Numbered from the stretch's first letter, positions 1 to 11,286 are shown. The stretch is DNA of 64,000 nt from Plotosus lineatus (GCA_024760905.1 CM045734.1:45097064-45161063); one strand, 5' to 3'. A program made the numbers and translations. Notes: generated from the letters alone by a model not told the origin.

Positions 1-571
1 CTCCACCTTGAACTCGTCTGTCACGACAACACACCTCACCACTGTCTTACATCTCTCATACATGTCCTGCACCACTCTAACATACTTCTCTGCCACTCCA
101 GACTTCCTCATACAATACCACAGTTCTTCTCTTGGCACCCTGTCGTGTGCTTTCTCCAGATTCACAAAGGCACAATGCAGCTCCCTCTGACCTTCTCTGT
201 ACTTCTCTATTAACATCCTCAAAGCAAACACTGCATCTGTGATGATCTTACTTTGCGTGAACCCAAACTGTTGTTCACAAATGCTGACCTCTGCCCTTAG
301 TCTAGCTTCCACTATTCTTTCCCATAACTTCATCGTATGGCTCATCAACTTTATCCCTCTGTAGTTGGCACAACTCTGCACGTTTCCCTTGTTCTTAAAA
401 ATGGGTACAAGCACACTTCTCCTCCATTCCTCCGGCATCTGCTCACTTTCCAAGATCTTGTTAAATATTCTTGTCAGAAAATCTACTGATACCTCCTCGA
501 GACACTTCCATACCTCCACCGGTATGTCATCAGGACCAACTGCCTTTCCACTCTTCATCCTCTTCAATGCC
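1..571 (-). mobile_element. RTE-clade LINE fragment (reverse transcriptase), cut by the window edge
   Basis: Read on the minus strand this encodes the palm/fingers part of an RTE-type reverse transcriptase. Landmarks include GPDDIPVEVWKCL, EEWRRSVLVPIFKNKG, YRGIKLMSHTMKLWER, EQQFGF and AFVNLEKAHDRVP. It is closely related to the longer copies at 2.5, 14.3, 37.9 and 53.7 kb. Substitutions (TQSKIITDA for PRKSTTDA; CVVVTDEF with a lost codon) suggest an old, inactive copy. The retained end is abutted by SINE sequence near 572. Confidence 0.9.
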
Positions 572-576
572 CAGGT

Positions 577-716
577 AGGAAACCAGAGTACCTGGAGGAA
601 ATGTTCATGTACCCATGAGAGAACAATTCCACACAGAAACACTCAAGCTGGGAATTGAACCCAAGTCTTCCTGCTGTGAGGTAGACATGCTAACCACAAC
701 AACACAATGCCCCTAA
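577..716 (-). mobile_element. tRNA-derived SINE S1 (head and partial body)
   Basis: On the minus strand it has a tRNA-like head with TGGTTAGCATGTCTACCTCA (box A region) and GGGTTCAATTCCCAG (box B). The conserved S1 body follows, with a variant of TTGCATGTTC and CTCTGGTTTCC. The L2-like tail is missing because the element is cut by the LINE fragment to its left. Confidence 0.75.
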
Positions 717-755
717 GGTAAATATCCTGCCTGATAATCATTTGGTTTCATATTA

Positions 756-1066
756 CAGTGATCCCTTGCTACTTCGTGCTTCAGTTTCTGCAGCTTCAGT
801 GCATCACGGGTTTTTCAAAAATACAAAAAAAAAACAAGCAAACAAATACAAAAAACAACCCAACAAAACTGCTTACATTTTTATATGCGGTGCGCGTGCA
901 CGCGCATCTCTGTGTGTGCACATGCACATCTGTATGTGTGTGTATTTATATTTTATTTACATCTTATGCATTATTTTTGAATGTTTAATTGCTATTATAA
1001 GCATTTATAGCATTGAATATGTATTTATTGATATTATATACACATATACATGTACATATACGTCCA
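756..1066 (+). mobile_element. Tigger/pogo-like MITE, family A (3' truncated)
   Basis: It begins CAGTGATCCCTTGCTACTTCG directly after a TA dinucleotide and carries the family A interior (AC-rich block, then TATTTATATTTTATTTACAT and TATAAGCATTTATAGCATTG). The right end is lost at the junction with the LINE fragment at about 1,068. Seven copies of this family lie in the window; a full copy is about 500 bp. Confidence 0.85.
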
Positions 1067-1067
1067 T

Positions 1068-1616
1068 GCCTGTAATGAATTCGGAGTGACCATCAGCCTG
1101 AAGAAGACAAACATCCTGGCCCAGGGCACAAACACAGTCCCAAACATCAACATAAATAACACGCAGCTTGAGGTCGTGGACTCCTTCACCTACCTGGGAT
1201 CCACTATCACCAACAGTCTCTCTCTTGACATAGAGATCTCATGCAGAATCGAGAAAGCCGCCGCAGTGATGTCCAAACTGAACAAGCGTGTATGGAGTAA
1301 TACCCAGCTAACAGAGAACACCAAGCTACATGTCTATCAGGCCTGTGTACTCAGCACACTCCTTTATGGCAGTGAGGCCTGGTCCACGTACGCTGGTCAG
1401 GAAAAGTGGCTCAACAGCTTCCACCTTCGCTGTCTCAGGCGTCTGCTCCATATAAAATGGCAAGACAGAGTACAGCGTGCTGGCATGCCAAGTCTGCTCG
1501 CACTGCTGAGCCAGAGATGACTTAGGTGGTTGGGTCACGTACGGCGAAAGGATGAGGGGCGCATCCCTAAAGACATGTTGTATGGAGAGCTGAGTGAGGG
1601 CTCCCGCCACACAGGA
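1068..1616 (+). pseudogene. Non-LTR retrotransposon reverse transcriptase, C-terminal fragment (second LINE family)
   Basis: The open stretch 1,050-1,520 encodes the region after the RT active site of a non-LTR element. It shows the VDSFTYLGSTI motif, IEKAAAVMSKLNKRVW, VYQACVLSTLLYGSEAW and a LRCLRRLL...WQDRV segment. After a TGA it resumes as LRWLGHVRRKDEGRIPKDML and ends at a junction with the next element. It differs clearly from the window's abundant RTE family (different spacing and residues). I do not assign a clade. The active site, N-terminus and 3' tail are all missing, so this is a dead fragment. Confidence 0.85.
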
Positions 1617-2419
1617 ACCAACTTACATTCATTCGTTTTATGTATTTTTCGATTTTACATTTTTTTTTACTTATGTCAAATTTTGAGGTTAGCGTGCTCT
1701 CTGATAGGTACGAGATGTACCTATGTAGTACGCTGACATAATGACGCAATCACATAATGATGCTGCGTCCATTGTTTACAAACGACAGACTGAACGTGCC
1801 CCTCCTTCTTCCCAGTTCACCCCGTGTTACCCTTGTGTTAAGACGTTGTCCCTGTGATCTATGTGTTTACACTATTTTGCGGACTTTTGTAGCCCTAAGC
1901 AAATATGGTTGGTCAGAAGCGTAAGCCAACTAGTGATAGTGGTAATCAGAAAAAGCGGCAAGCCATCTCATTAGAAATGAAGATGGCTATTATCAAGAAA
2001 AATTGATGCTGCTGAAAAACATGTGAATGTTGCACGTTTCTTCCAAATGGCTCCATTGATCATCGGAACCATTTACAAGCAGAAAGATCGCATCGCAGAG
2101 CATGTGATATTTGATACTGTATTTGATATTTGATGAGTGAATTTGATTAAAATTTATCTATTTGAAATTATTTTACTTGAATTTAATTTATTTGAAGTTA
2201 ATGTTGACATTATTTGACATAATTGAGATTATTTTACAATGTTATGTTTATAATAATTGATTTAGGCGTGTTTTATGAGATACAGTAATAGTATTTATGA
2301 ATGTATAGTACAGTATGAACATCATACGTCACTGGAACATACAGTAACAACTTACGTTTTTTTTCACCTTACGTTCGGCCATCCGGAACCGAACTAAAAC
2401 GTAAGTTGGGGAGCGTCTG
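1617..2419 (+). mobile_element. pogo/Tigger-like transposon relic, family G (copy 1)
   Basis: It ends in GTAAGTTGGGGAGCGTCTG. Two other copies (52,534-53,609 and minus-strand 61,696-62,590) share its sequence. The left terminal repeat is largely missing, starting at AACTTACATTC against the LINE fragment. This copy keeps the transposase start that the other two lack (see 1,905-2,110). The AT-rich right half (TTTGATATTTGATGAGTGAA and following) is common to all three. Confidence 0.85.
1905..2110 (+). pseudogene. pogo/Tigger-type transposase N-terminus (CENP-B-like helix-turn-helix), frameshifted
   Basis: An ATG at 1,905 opens MVGQKRKPTSDSG followed by KKRQAISLEMKMAIIKK, the psq/CENP-B N-terminal helix-turn-helix that binds the transposon ends. 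A one-base insertion at about 2,003 gives a TGA. In the next frame the domain continues IDAAEKHVNVARFFQMAP, IIGTIYKQKDRIAEHV, the second half of the same domain, and then decays into noncoding DNA. The DDE catalytic domain is absent. This assigns the family G elements to the pogo/Tigger group. Confidence 0.85.
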
Positions 2420-2545
2420 TTTAATATATACAGAAAGCCACTATTATTTGTTATTCACTGGGGTCACCTTCCTCTCCCACCCATGTATCCCAGAAATCCG
2501 CAAATTACAGTATTGATGCGGTTTTTAAACCTTATGTATGAATAA

Positions 2546-4174
2546 AGGACAGAGAGGGAACTGTATTGACTAATGACAGAAGTGTGCTGGGAAGATGGAA
2601 AGAGTACTTTGAAGAGCTGATGAATGAGGAAAATGAGAGAGAAAAAAGAGTAGAAGAGGTAACCATTGAGGAGCAGGATGTAGCAAAGATCAGTAAGGGT
2701 GAAGTGAGAAGGGCATTGAAGAGGATGAAGAATGGAAAGGCAGTTTGTCCTGATGATATACCTGTGGAGGTATGGAAGTGTCTAGGAGAGGTAGCAGTAG
2801 ATTTTCTGACAAGAACATTCAACAAGGTACTAGAGAGTGAGCAGATGCCGGAGGAGTGGAGGAGAAGTGTGCTGGTGCCCATTTTTAAGAACAAGGGAGA
2901 CGTGCAGAGTTGCAGCAACTACAGAGGGATAAAGTTGATGAGCCATACGATGAAGTTATGGGAAAGAATAGTGGAAGCTAGACTAAGGGCAGAGGTCAGC
3001 ATTTGTGAACAACAGTTTGGTTTCATGCCAAGAAAGAGCACTACAGATGCAATGTTTGCCTTGAGGATGTTAATAGAGAAGTACAGAGAACGTCAGACGG
3101 AGCTACATTGTGCCTTTGTGGATCTGGAAAAAGCATATGACAGGGTGCCAATAGAAGAACTGTGGTATTGCATGAGGAAGTCTGGAGTGGCAGAGAAGTA
3201 TGTTAGAGTGGTGCAGGACATGTATGAGAGATGTAAGACAGTGGTGAGGTGTGCTGTCGGTGTGACCGAGGAATTCAAGGTGGAGGTGGGACTGCATCAA
3301 GGGTCAGCTCTGAGCCCCTTCTTGTTTGCTATGGTGATGGACAGGCTGACAGACGAGGTGAGACAAGAATCTCCATGGACTATGATGTTTGCAGATGACA
3401 TCGTGATCTGTAGTGAGAGCAGAGAACAAGTGCAGGAAAATGTAGAGAGGTGGAGGTATGCCCTGGAAAGGAGAGGAATGAAGGTTAGCCTCAGAAAATC
3501 AGAATACATGTGTGTGAATGAGAAGGACCCAGGAGGAACGGTGATGTTACAGGGAGCAGAGATTACTTGAAGGTGGAGGATTCTAAGTACTTAGGCTCAA
3601 CAATCCAGAGCAATGGAGAGTGTGGAAAAGAGGTGAAGAAGCGTGTGCAGGCAGGCTGGAATGGTTGGAGAAAAGTATCCGGTGTGATGTGCGATAGGAG
3701 AGTGTCAGCAAGAATGAAGGGAAAAGTGTACAAGATGGTGGTGAGGCCAGCGATGTTGTATGGCTTAGAAACAGTGGCGCTGAGGAAAAGGCAGGAGGCA
3801 GAGCTGGAGGTAGCGGAGATGAAAATGTTGAGGTTCTCTCTGGGAGTAACGAGGATGGATAGAATCAGAAATGAGTATATCAGAGGGACAGCCCACGTAA
3901 GATGTTTTGGAGACAAAGTCAGAGAGGCTAGATTGAGATGGTTTGGACATGTACAGAGGAGGGATAGTGAGTATATTGGCAGTAGGATGCTGAGGTTGGA
4001 ACTACCAGGCAGAAGGCCTCGAGGAAGACCAAAGAAGAGATTTATGGATGTGGTGAAGGAAGACATGAAGGTCGTTGGAGTCAGAAAAGAAGATGCGGAG
4101 GACAGGGTGAGGTGGAGGCGGATGATTTGCTGTGGCGACCCCTGAAGGGAGCAGCCGAAAGTAAAAGAAGAAGA
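2546..4174 (+). mobile_element. RTE-clade LINE, 5' truncated, RT region with one frameshift
   Basis: It lacks the endonuclease and starts in the linker before the RT. The 3' end is the family signature TGTGGCGACCCCTGAAGGGA, GCAGCCGAAAG, then a GAA-rich tail. It is flanked by a possible 7-bp duplication GTATGAA (about 2,534 and 4,182). An older family B MITE is the target. Confidence 0.92.
2566..4145 (+). pseudogene. RTE reverse transcriptase (two overlapping frames)
   Basis: Frame 1 (2,566-3,570, 334 aa) holds the RT domain. Key parts are KMKNGKAVCPDDIPVE, the EEWRRSVLVPIFKNKG block, FVDLEKAYDRVP (first catalytic Asp), GLHQGSALSPFLFAMVMD, and FADD near residue 275 (the catalytic Asp pair). 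It stops after GAEIT. A second frame (3,567-4,145, 192 aa) continues with the C-terminal region: [42 protein letters not shown] and GRRPRGRPKKRF. A single frameshift near 3,568 separates them. The enzyme would copy its own RNA at a nick (target-primed reverse transcription), but this copy lacks the APE-like endonuclease and is dead. Confidence 0.9.
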
Positions 4175-4275
4175 AGAAGAAGTATGAAACAAAATCTCTC
4201 AGCCATTGGCTAAATTTGAATCACGTGCCAATAATGATGATCCATATTTATAATTTGCCGTGCCTGCCGCTAATT

Positions 4276-4572
4276 CAGTGCTTCTCACATAGTGGGGCGC
4301 TCCCTTGGGGGTGTGGTGTGATGCCAGTGGAAGCACATATGACCCTAAGGAACATGCTTTTTTGCCATACTGTACTAGAATTAAGTGGAGTGGGGTATTA
4401 TTTATTGCTTTTTTATTTTTAATGTTAATAAAGATACAATGTTATGAAGAGGTGTATTCATATCAATTTTATAGGCAATACTATTTATAGTCACGTGCGG
4501 GGCGCTGGGGGGCATGACATGTTTTTTTTTCTTCCTAGAGGGGGCGTCACAGAAAATAATTGAGAAGCACTG
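4276..4572 (+). mobile_element. hAT-type MITE, about 297 bp
   Basis: Terminal inverted repeats are CAGTGCTTCTCACATAGTGG on the left and, reversed, CAGTGCTTCTCAATTATTTT on the right. The flanking 8-bp duplications, CGCTAATT and TGCTAATT, differ by one base. An 8-bp duplication with CAGTG ends is typical of hAT elements. There is no coding capacity. A larger relative lies at 59,477-60,101. Confidence 0.85.
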
Positions 4573-4866
4573 TGCTAATTTAAAACATTATGAAACAAAG
4601 CCTTTGAAAGCAAAATCCATGAGTATGCAGGACCATGGGGCTTACTGTAATATATAATATTATATGATTATAATGACGTAAACTTTATTTTTTTCCATAT
4701 TTTTTTAAAAACTAACGTATAATCGAAAATGACTTACTTACAGGATTAATGTAAGGCATTGTTGATATAAAAAAATCGGTTAATAGGTTGGTGAGATATG
4801 GGCTTTTATACATGTCCACATATGCGACAAGACTTTTTTCAAGGACTATATGTATGTATAATATGT

Positions 4867-4867
<1 letters not shown>

Positions 4868-4901
<34 letters not shown>
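4868..4901. repeat. (TG)n microsatellite
   Basis: About 17 uninterrupted TG units. The surrounding 4,648-5,040 is AT-rich with no gene or recognised element. Confidence 0.95.
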
Positions 4902-4902
<1 letters not shown>

Positions 4903-5049
4903 CATTACTGTGTTTCTACTCCGAATACTGTTTGTGACACTTTTCATGAGGAGTATTCAAGGAGCATTGCTTGGTATAAACTTCCACTTTGACCTTCTGA
5001 ATTGTAAGGTGCTAAGAAAAAAAACAGAATTATAATTTATTTGCTCATT

Positions 5050-5290
5050 CAAAACTCTGGTACGTCCCATTTAAGCTTTCCTTTCTTGAACCTTTGAGGG
5101 TAACATCTTGAGCCCATGAACTCAGCACACTTGGGCTTGTATAAGTGAGACCTTTTTTGAGCCCATATTTTTAGCCCACTTGGGCTTACCCAGGTGGGAC
5201 CCATATGGAGCCCCTGAACAAATCCATTTGGGCCCCAGATGGTATGTCTGAGTGGGACCCAAACATTGGCCAATACAGGTCTCATCTGGG
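5050..5290. repeat. Degenerate GGGC/GCCC-rich short-period repeat
   Basis: Variants of GAGCCCA, TGGGCTT, GGGACCCA and GGGCCCC recur every 15-30 bp, alternating in orientation. This gives an open minus-strand frame with recurrent Gly-Pro and Trp residues that I do not regard as a gene. The family is not recognised. Confidence 0.45.
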
Positions 5291-5766
5291 TCCCAGTTGT
5301 GTGTGTTTTATCTGAGTGTTTTCAGTATAAATCTTTGGGGTTTTTTTAGACACTAGACTATTGAGTGTGCCAAAGTCATCCGGAACAGCATATCACAACA
5401 GAATATTATGAGAATCAGAGAGTCAGGCAATCAAAATGTGTCCAGGAATTGAACAACAAAAGATTTATTTTCTTCTCTGTGCAACAAACTCAGTAGGATA
5501 TACAGCTAGGAGATAGAGAGGGGGGGGGCTATTTAAAGAAAGAAAAGCTGTGTATATGAGAGAGAGGATGTGTGAGAAGATCTGTGATGCTCTAAATTGA
5601 TTCAACAAAAGAGTGGTGGAGACCACACACATTCTCTCTCTCTCTCTCTTTGGAGATCATCCCAGCAAAACGAACAAAGATAATGGAGGAGACAAACCTC
5701 GATTGAAGTGCAAGACAAAACAGTATGAGAAAAAGGTCATACCATGCAGAAACCTCTGGTTTGAAA

Positions 5767-5809
<43 letters not shown>

Positions 5810-6361
5810 GTTTACAAAAAAACTAAAATCTAACAGTACAACCGTATTAAAAACAATCTGACTCAAACTACAGTGCTGTGTAAAGGACACTTAAATTCAG
5901 TATGCTCATTATTCGTTGTTTGATCTGAGCTCCTTTATTGTGTAAGTTTACTTTTGTAATAAATTTATTACGGTTGTGAAAAGGTTCCGTTTTCTTGCTT
6001 ATCCTTGAACCTATGTTGGAGATGGGAACATTTTTCTGTCAAATTTTAAATCACCATACAACATCGGACAACCATCTTTAGACACGATTGATGTCTTTCT
6101 AGATGATCTTTTATCTGAACTTCTCTGATCCCATCCACCAAATGTGGACCAGTCTTCTGAAATCTGCTTCGCAAAAGAAAATAATACTTTAAACTTTTAT
6201 TTAGGCGTGTTGAGGGGATTTTTTTTTACTTCATATTTCTTTATTTCCAGAATTTTCCAGTTATTCGTAATGATACAATACACTGAGCCTCAAGGCTACT
6301 ACTTTGTATTGCATTAGTTTTTTAAAAATTACTGAAAATAAACTTTTAAAAACTTAAGAGC
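5291..6361. other. AT-rich noncoding stretch with simple repeats
   Basis: Contains a CT run (about 5,636-5,650) and an (AAT)n array (about 5,767-5,808). The array creates a poly-Asn frame on one strand and a poly-Leu frame on the other, both artefacts. No gene seen. Confidence 0.6.
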
Positions 6362-7212
6362 TGGGATGTCATGGTAGTACTGTATAGCCATTGTTAGCAC
6401 ATCTGCCTCACAGCAAATAAGACCATGGATTTGATTCCCAAGCCAGGCAAGGGTTTCTCTATGTGGGGTTTGCATGCTCTTCCCATGTTTGGGTGGCTTC
6501 CTTCTGGATATTTTAGTTTCCTCCTACACCCCAAATACATTAAGTAAAATAGTCCCTGAGTGTATACCGTGACCCTTCACTACTTCATGCTTCAGTTTCT
6601 ACGGAAATTCATTGCATATAAATTCAGTGCATCGCGTGTTTTTCAAAAATATTCATTGAAAAATAAAAAAATAACGAAATTAAGGAAATACGTACAGGGG
6701 AAAAGTTAAAGAAAATGCCAATTATGCAAAAAACCCCAAAGAAACAAAAACAAAACAACAACCCAAAACCCCCAACAAAACTACTTACATTTTTATGTGA
6801 GCTGCGTATCTGAGTGTGTGCACACACATCTGTGCATGCGCGCGCGTCTGTGTGTGTGTATTTATATTTTATTTACATCTTGTGCATTATTTTTAATGTT
6901 TAGTTGTTATTATAAGCATTTATAGCATTGAATATGTATCTATTGATATTATATACACATATACATGTATGTATATGTCAGTCAAGGGGGTCAATCCTAC
7001 TTCATGGAAATCAGCGGTCGTGTGGGGTCTTGGTCCCCATTAACTGCGGAAAGTGAGGAATCCCTGTATATATATAAGTGTGAATATTGGCCCTGTGATG
7101 GAATGGTGTGCTGTTAATGATGTATCCTGCCTTCACCCAGAGTCATCTGAGATAGTCTTCAGCCTCCCGGCAGCTCTAAGAAGATAAAGTTGTAGAGAAA
7201 GTGAATGAATTA
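6362..7212 (+). mobile_element. tRNA-derived SINE S1 with L2-like tail, split by a MITE
   Basis: Head and body run 6,362-6,564 (TTAGCACATCTGCCTCACAG, GATTTGATTCCCAAGCC, GTTTGCATGCTCTTCCCATG). The L2-like tail resumes at about 7,069-7,212 (GGCCCTGTGATGGAATGGTG, CACCCAGAGTCATCTGAGAT, ending in GAATGAAT). The interruption is a TA-flanked family A MITE. Confidence 0.8.
6567..7066 (+). mobile_element. Tigger/pogo-like MITE, family A, full length (about 500 bp)
   Basis: TA-flanked on both sides. The left end is CCGTGACCCTTCACTACTTC and the right end TGCGGAAAGTGAGGAATCCCTG. The interior matches the other A copies. It sits inside a SINE, so it inserted later. No transposase remnant. Confidence 0.88.
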
Positions 7213-7989
7213 ATGACATTCTGAGGACATTTTGGTATTCAGATCATTATGGAATTGTCTGCATCAGTTGTTATTACAGTAAAACTGTCCTGTCCTCTCA
7301 TTTTGATATTTTTTCTTACTTTAGACAATTGCAATAAGCCTTGCAGCAAGCTATACAAGATATACATATTGTATAAATAAATGTAAATAGTATGTGCGGC
7401 CCTTGATGCTACTTCATCCACAAATACAATCAAACATGACTTAAGATTCTCTCCAGGATGGACTTTACATTGATGTGCTGTGTCAAACAAATGAGAAGTT
7501 TCTGCATTTCACTCGATCCAATCACAGTCACGCTGTATGTATCTGATTAATGGGGTTCAAGAATCATGAATACACGATGATGAAGATTTTCTGGTAAGGT
7601 GGTCATGGGATCTATTTATCTTGTCCTCCTTTACTGAAAAACTGCCCTGTTTATAATTTTCACCCAAAAATGAAACCACCACAACCAAACATTATTTGTC
7701 TCTGCTTGCAGTTTTCCCTTCATATACTCCTGTTGACTCTCGAAATATCGGCACCATACATCAAAATAAACTAAACGGATTAATGGCTTCAATATTTCCC
7801 CCAAAGTGTCAAAACTTTCAGCACCATATATCACAATGCAACATCAGGACTTTCTCTTGGATGCCAAAGGTGCAAAGGGCCAAAAAAAAAAAGAAATAAA
7901 AAACACTGCTGGTATTCATGTTGCTATCAGATGGGCTTCTTTTAAACAACAGTAAACCTGGCAATCCTGAAAATCTAATTTTACCATTA
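7213..7989. other. Single-copy noncoding stretch
   Basis: AT-rich. Short frames only, none with recognisable protein features. No repeat family recognised. Confidence 0.5.
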
Positions 7990-8007
7990 CTGAGTGCTGG
8001 TACCTAT

Positions 8008-8366
8008 AGGGGGCAGTGGTGGTCTAGTGGTATAGGCCCCTGGATTGCTGATCCTAAGGTTGGGGGTTCGAGTCCCACTCTCCACAAGGTTGTCACCGCC
8101 CCCCCACCCCCACCCCACCCGTGCAGCTAACTGGGTTATCAAAGGCGAGCCATGTCGCTCGCTGTCTACGGTGAGAGGTTCATGTAAAAGAACCATTGCT
8201 GACTTCCATAAAGATTAGCTGCAAAGCCGTCAGCATGTTTCTGTCCCTTGTTAAAGGGTTGTGTCAGGAAGGGCATCCGACGTAAAAACCTACGCTAAAT
8301 CAAACATGTGATTGATTCGCTGTGACGACCCCTGATGAAGGGGAAAAAAGCCGAAAGGAAATCTCC
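8008..8366 (+). mobile_element. SINE S2 with RTE-derived tail
   Basis: The tRNA-like head has GTGGTCTAGTGGTATAGG (box A) and GGGTTCGAGTCCC (box B). The shared S2 body (CTAACTGGGTTATCAAAGG, GAGAGGTTCATGTAAAAG, AACCATTGCTGAC) follows. Then comes RTE 5' UTR sequence (GTCAGGAAGGGCATCCGACG) and a shortened RTE 3' end (CTGTGACGACCCCTGA, GCCGAAAGG). An 18-bp target duplication flanks it (7,990-8,007 and 8,367-8,384, two mismatches). Confidence 0.9.
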
Positions 8367-8384
8367 CTGAGTGCTAGTAGCTAT

Positions 8385-8762
8385 GAATACGAAGTAATTA
8401 AGAGTACTCTTGCTTGCCTTGTTCCTGTACTTTTTTCTTATGACTCCCCGAAGCAAAGCCACTCACTTGGCTTACTGTTGCAACAAGAATTCAAATTCAA
8501 AACATCTTGTTCTCACAATCCAGGCACCAACACATTCAACACCACATTATTACATATACTGGCTCAGAATTACACACCTGCATGCCAGCTGAGGTCTTCC
8601 AGGCATTTGGCATGCCCTTCTATAAAATATAAACATGCTCATTAATTGAAAATCTCACTGTTTTAGTGTTGTGGTTCATCAGTGGCCAATCATAATGATC
8701 TGCAATACTTTGCACTTCATTTAGGATTGTACTACATCATTGTGTCTACTTTATTATGTTGG
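8385..8762. other. Single-copy noncoding stretch
   Basis: No repeat or coding signal recognised; one 107-codon frame without protein-like features. Confidence 0.45.
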
Positions 8763-8985
8763 TCGGGCAGCATGGTGGCGTAGTGGTTAGCACGTCTGCC
8801 TCATAGCAAGAAGGTCTTGGCCGTCTCTGTATGGAGTTTGCATGTTCTCCATGTGCTTGTGTGGGTTTCCTCCAGATACTCCGGTTTCTTCCCACAGTCC
8901 AAAAACATGCACAGTAGGTTAATTGTCTGTTCCAAATTGCCCGTAGGTCTGAGTGAGTTTGCATGTGGCCTGGTGAACCATATAG
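8763..8985 (+). mobile_element. tRNA-derived SINE S1 (tail lost)
   Basis: Head GGGCAGCATGGTGGCGTAGTG and GTTAGCACGTCTGCCTCATA, body GGAGTTTGCATGTTCTCCAT, CCTCCAGATACTCCGG and CACAGTCCAAAAACATGCAC. The L2-like tail seen in full copies is absent. Confidence 0.85.
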
Positions 8986-9117
8986 TACATCATTGTGATC
9001 ACAGCCATGACAATCCCTGTTTGAGCATCAGTCAAGCTTCAGGACTCAACGTCCATTCCTCGTGATTGGATGTAGACGTAGATAGATAGATTATGCTAGT
9101 CAGTCTGTATTCTCGTG

Positions 9118-9481
9118 GTGACCTGGTGGTAAAAGGCGCTGGATTGCTGATCCTAAGGTTGGGGGTTTGAGCCCCCCACCCCCCACCCCACCCACAGTGC
9201 AGCTAACTGGGTTATCAAAAGCCGGCCATGTCTCTCACTGTCTATGGTGAGAGGTTCATGTAAAAGAACCATTGCGGACTTTCGTAAAGAGTAGCTGCAT
9301 ACCTGTCAGCATGTTTCTATCCCTTACTATAAAGGGCTGTGTCAGGAAGAACATCCGATGTAAAAACCTATGCCAAATCAAACATGCGAATCTTTAATAT
9401 GACTTCCATGGAGATGGCGGCAGATGATTTGCTGTGGCGACCCCTGAAAAAAGGAACAGCCGAATGGAAAATAAGAAGAAG
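9118..9481 (+). mobile_element. SINE S2 with RTE-derived tail, nearly full length
   Basis: It has the S2 head and body, then GTCAGGAAGAACATCCGATG (RTE 5' UTR part), ATGCCAAATCAAACATGCGA, and the longer RTE 3' piece (GGCAGATGATTTGCTGTGGC, GACCCCTGAA, AACAGCCGAA, GAA-rich end). The 16-bp target duplication AGTCTGTATTCTC[G/A]TG occurs at 9,102-9,117 and 9,482-9,497. Confidence 0.92.
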
Positions 9482-9497
9482 AGTCTGTATTCTCATG

Positions 9498-10036
9498 CCC
9501 CATTTCCTCATATCTCTATTGAAATACCTAAAAATATATGTTTTGATGTTGCTCATTGTTCGTTGCTAGCTTCTGGACACACCATGAAGTTATTGCTGAT
9601 AATTGTTGAGTGTGAAACTTTAAATCAAACACTAGGTTACTCATCAAAGTGCGAGCAGAGGTCCGATGACAGATGTGAAGTCAGGCTGCCTGGTGAATTT
9701 ATGTCTTTCTGCTTTTAATTAATGGGACTCAAAACTTTCGCCTCCTCATACATCAACACTTCAAGTCTTGCATGGATACAAAAATGAAAAGCCTGTCGTT
9801 GAACATCTGATTAAATCTGGAACTCCGGCTGCTGGAACCAACAAGTGTTGAGTCATTTTTCAGTCAATGCATTCTAATAATGTCAGTTGGTTTTATGTTC
9901 AAAATCTTGTCTGTAGGCTGTAAGATGAATTAAAGCCCCACATGAAAATCTGTGATAAATATAGTTTGTAGTATCATGAAATCTATTCAATAACATAGGT
10001 AGTGGTTCCGTGCCACACTGGAATATTCATTGATTA
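9498..10036. other. Single-copy noncoding stretch
   Basis: No gene, RNA or repeat recognised. Confidence 0.45.
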
Positions 10037-10362
10037 ATTTTCTGAATCATTTAAACGTAATCAGGGTCGCAAGGCGGCTGGCGCTGATCTCAGCTAAATC
10101 TGGGTGAGGGCAGAGTACACCCTGGACAGCACACAGGGCTATCGCAGGGCAGAAACAAGATGATGGTTATGCAGCTACTCTTGTTGAAATTCAGCATTGG
10201 TTCTTTCACATGCCTTTCACCATAGACAGTGAGAGACATGGTCCCCCTTTGATAACCCAGTTAGCTGAACTAGGGGGACAGCAGTGATGACCACCGACAG
10301 TGGGGCTTGAACCACCAACCTCAGCCTCAGTAATCCAGCAGCTTACCACCAGGCCCCATTCA
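10037..10362 (-). mobile_element. SINE S2 with L2-like tail
   Basis: Read on the minus strand it has the S2 head and body (TAACTGGGTTATCAAAGG, AGAACCAATGCTGAA). The body changes at GTTTCTGCCCTGCGATAGCC into the L2-like tail (CCAGGGTGTACTCTGCCCTC, CTGATTACG, AAATTAATCAATG). The tail matches that of the S1 SINEs, not the RTE tail of the copies at 8.0 and 9.1 kb. Confidence 0.88.
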
Positions 10363-11286
10363 AAGAATAGCCTTACTGGTAATTGTGTTCCATTGTTACC
10401 CCTACATGATAAAAAAAAATCTTGAAACTTAACTTAAACTTTGTAACTTAAACTTCACTGCCCTCTAGAGGAATCAAGAAGAAACCTTCCAAACAAAGAA
10501 TTTTTGTGTACTATTATTCACTCATTTGCCAAACTACAAAGCCTCGCAAAACTATTCACTCTCCATTGTTTTTTACCTATTTTGGTACATTACAACGTAG
10601 AATTTAAATTTTATGTGATGGATCTGCACAAAATAGTCAATAGTTTACTTGGTGAAGTAAAATGAGAAAAGAATTTTTTTTTTCCAATGGCATGTGCATA
10701 TGTATTTCACCCACATTGTTATTAAGCATCTCAAAAATTATGCTACAACCAATTACCTTCAGGAGTCACATAAATTTAAAAATTAATTGCAATCTAGTGT
10801 CATATGATCTGCCAATATATAAAGACACCTTTGCTGAAATGCCCCAGAGGCTGCAACACCACTAAGCAAGAAGCATCACACCATGGCAAAGAGCTCTCCA
10901 AGCAAGTCAGGGTTTGGTTGTACAAACCAGATTCCAAAAAAAGTTGGGACACTATACAAATTGTGAACTGAATGCAATGATGTAGAAATGCCAAATTTCC
11001 ATATTTGATTCAGAATAGAACATAGACGACAGGGACAAAAGTTTAAACTGAGAAAATGTATAATTTTAAGGGAAAAATATGTTGATTTTAAATGTCATTG
11101 TTTCAACAAATCTCAAAAAAAAGTTGGAACTGGAAAAGTCATTTGTACTTATAACAAACAGCTGGAAGACCAATTACCATTAATGAGGTCCATTGGCAAC
11201 ATGACTGAGTGTAAAAAGAGCTTCTCATAGTGGCAGTGTCTCTCAGAAGCGAAGCTGGGTAAAGGATCACCAATTCCCCCAATTTT

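Larger units (their letters stand above)
2431..4647 (+). mobile_element. Tigger/pogo-like MITE, family B, split by an RTE LINE and a hAT MITE
   Basis: The left end (TA then CAGAAAGCCACTATTATTTG) and right end (ATGGGGCTTACTG then TA) match the degenerate ends of family B (CAGTAGGCCCCCATTT...). The interior around 4,195-4,240 (AAATTTGAATCACGTGCCA) is also found at 51,350-51,368 in another copy. An RTE LINE (2,546-4,174) and a hAT MITE (4,276-4,572) have inserted into it, giving a relative age order. Confidence 0.75.

Noticed and set aside
5613..5890. Poly-Asn and poly-Leu ORFs
   Set aside because: Both strands of an (AAT)n microsatellite.
8030..8075. tRNA-like sequences with A and B boxes (also in every SINE head)
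   Set aside because: They are SINE heads: no acceptor stem closes, and target duplications lie outside the whole SINE. No real tRNA gene was seen.
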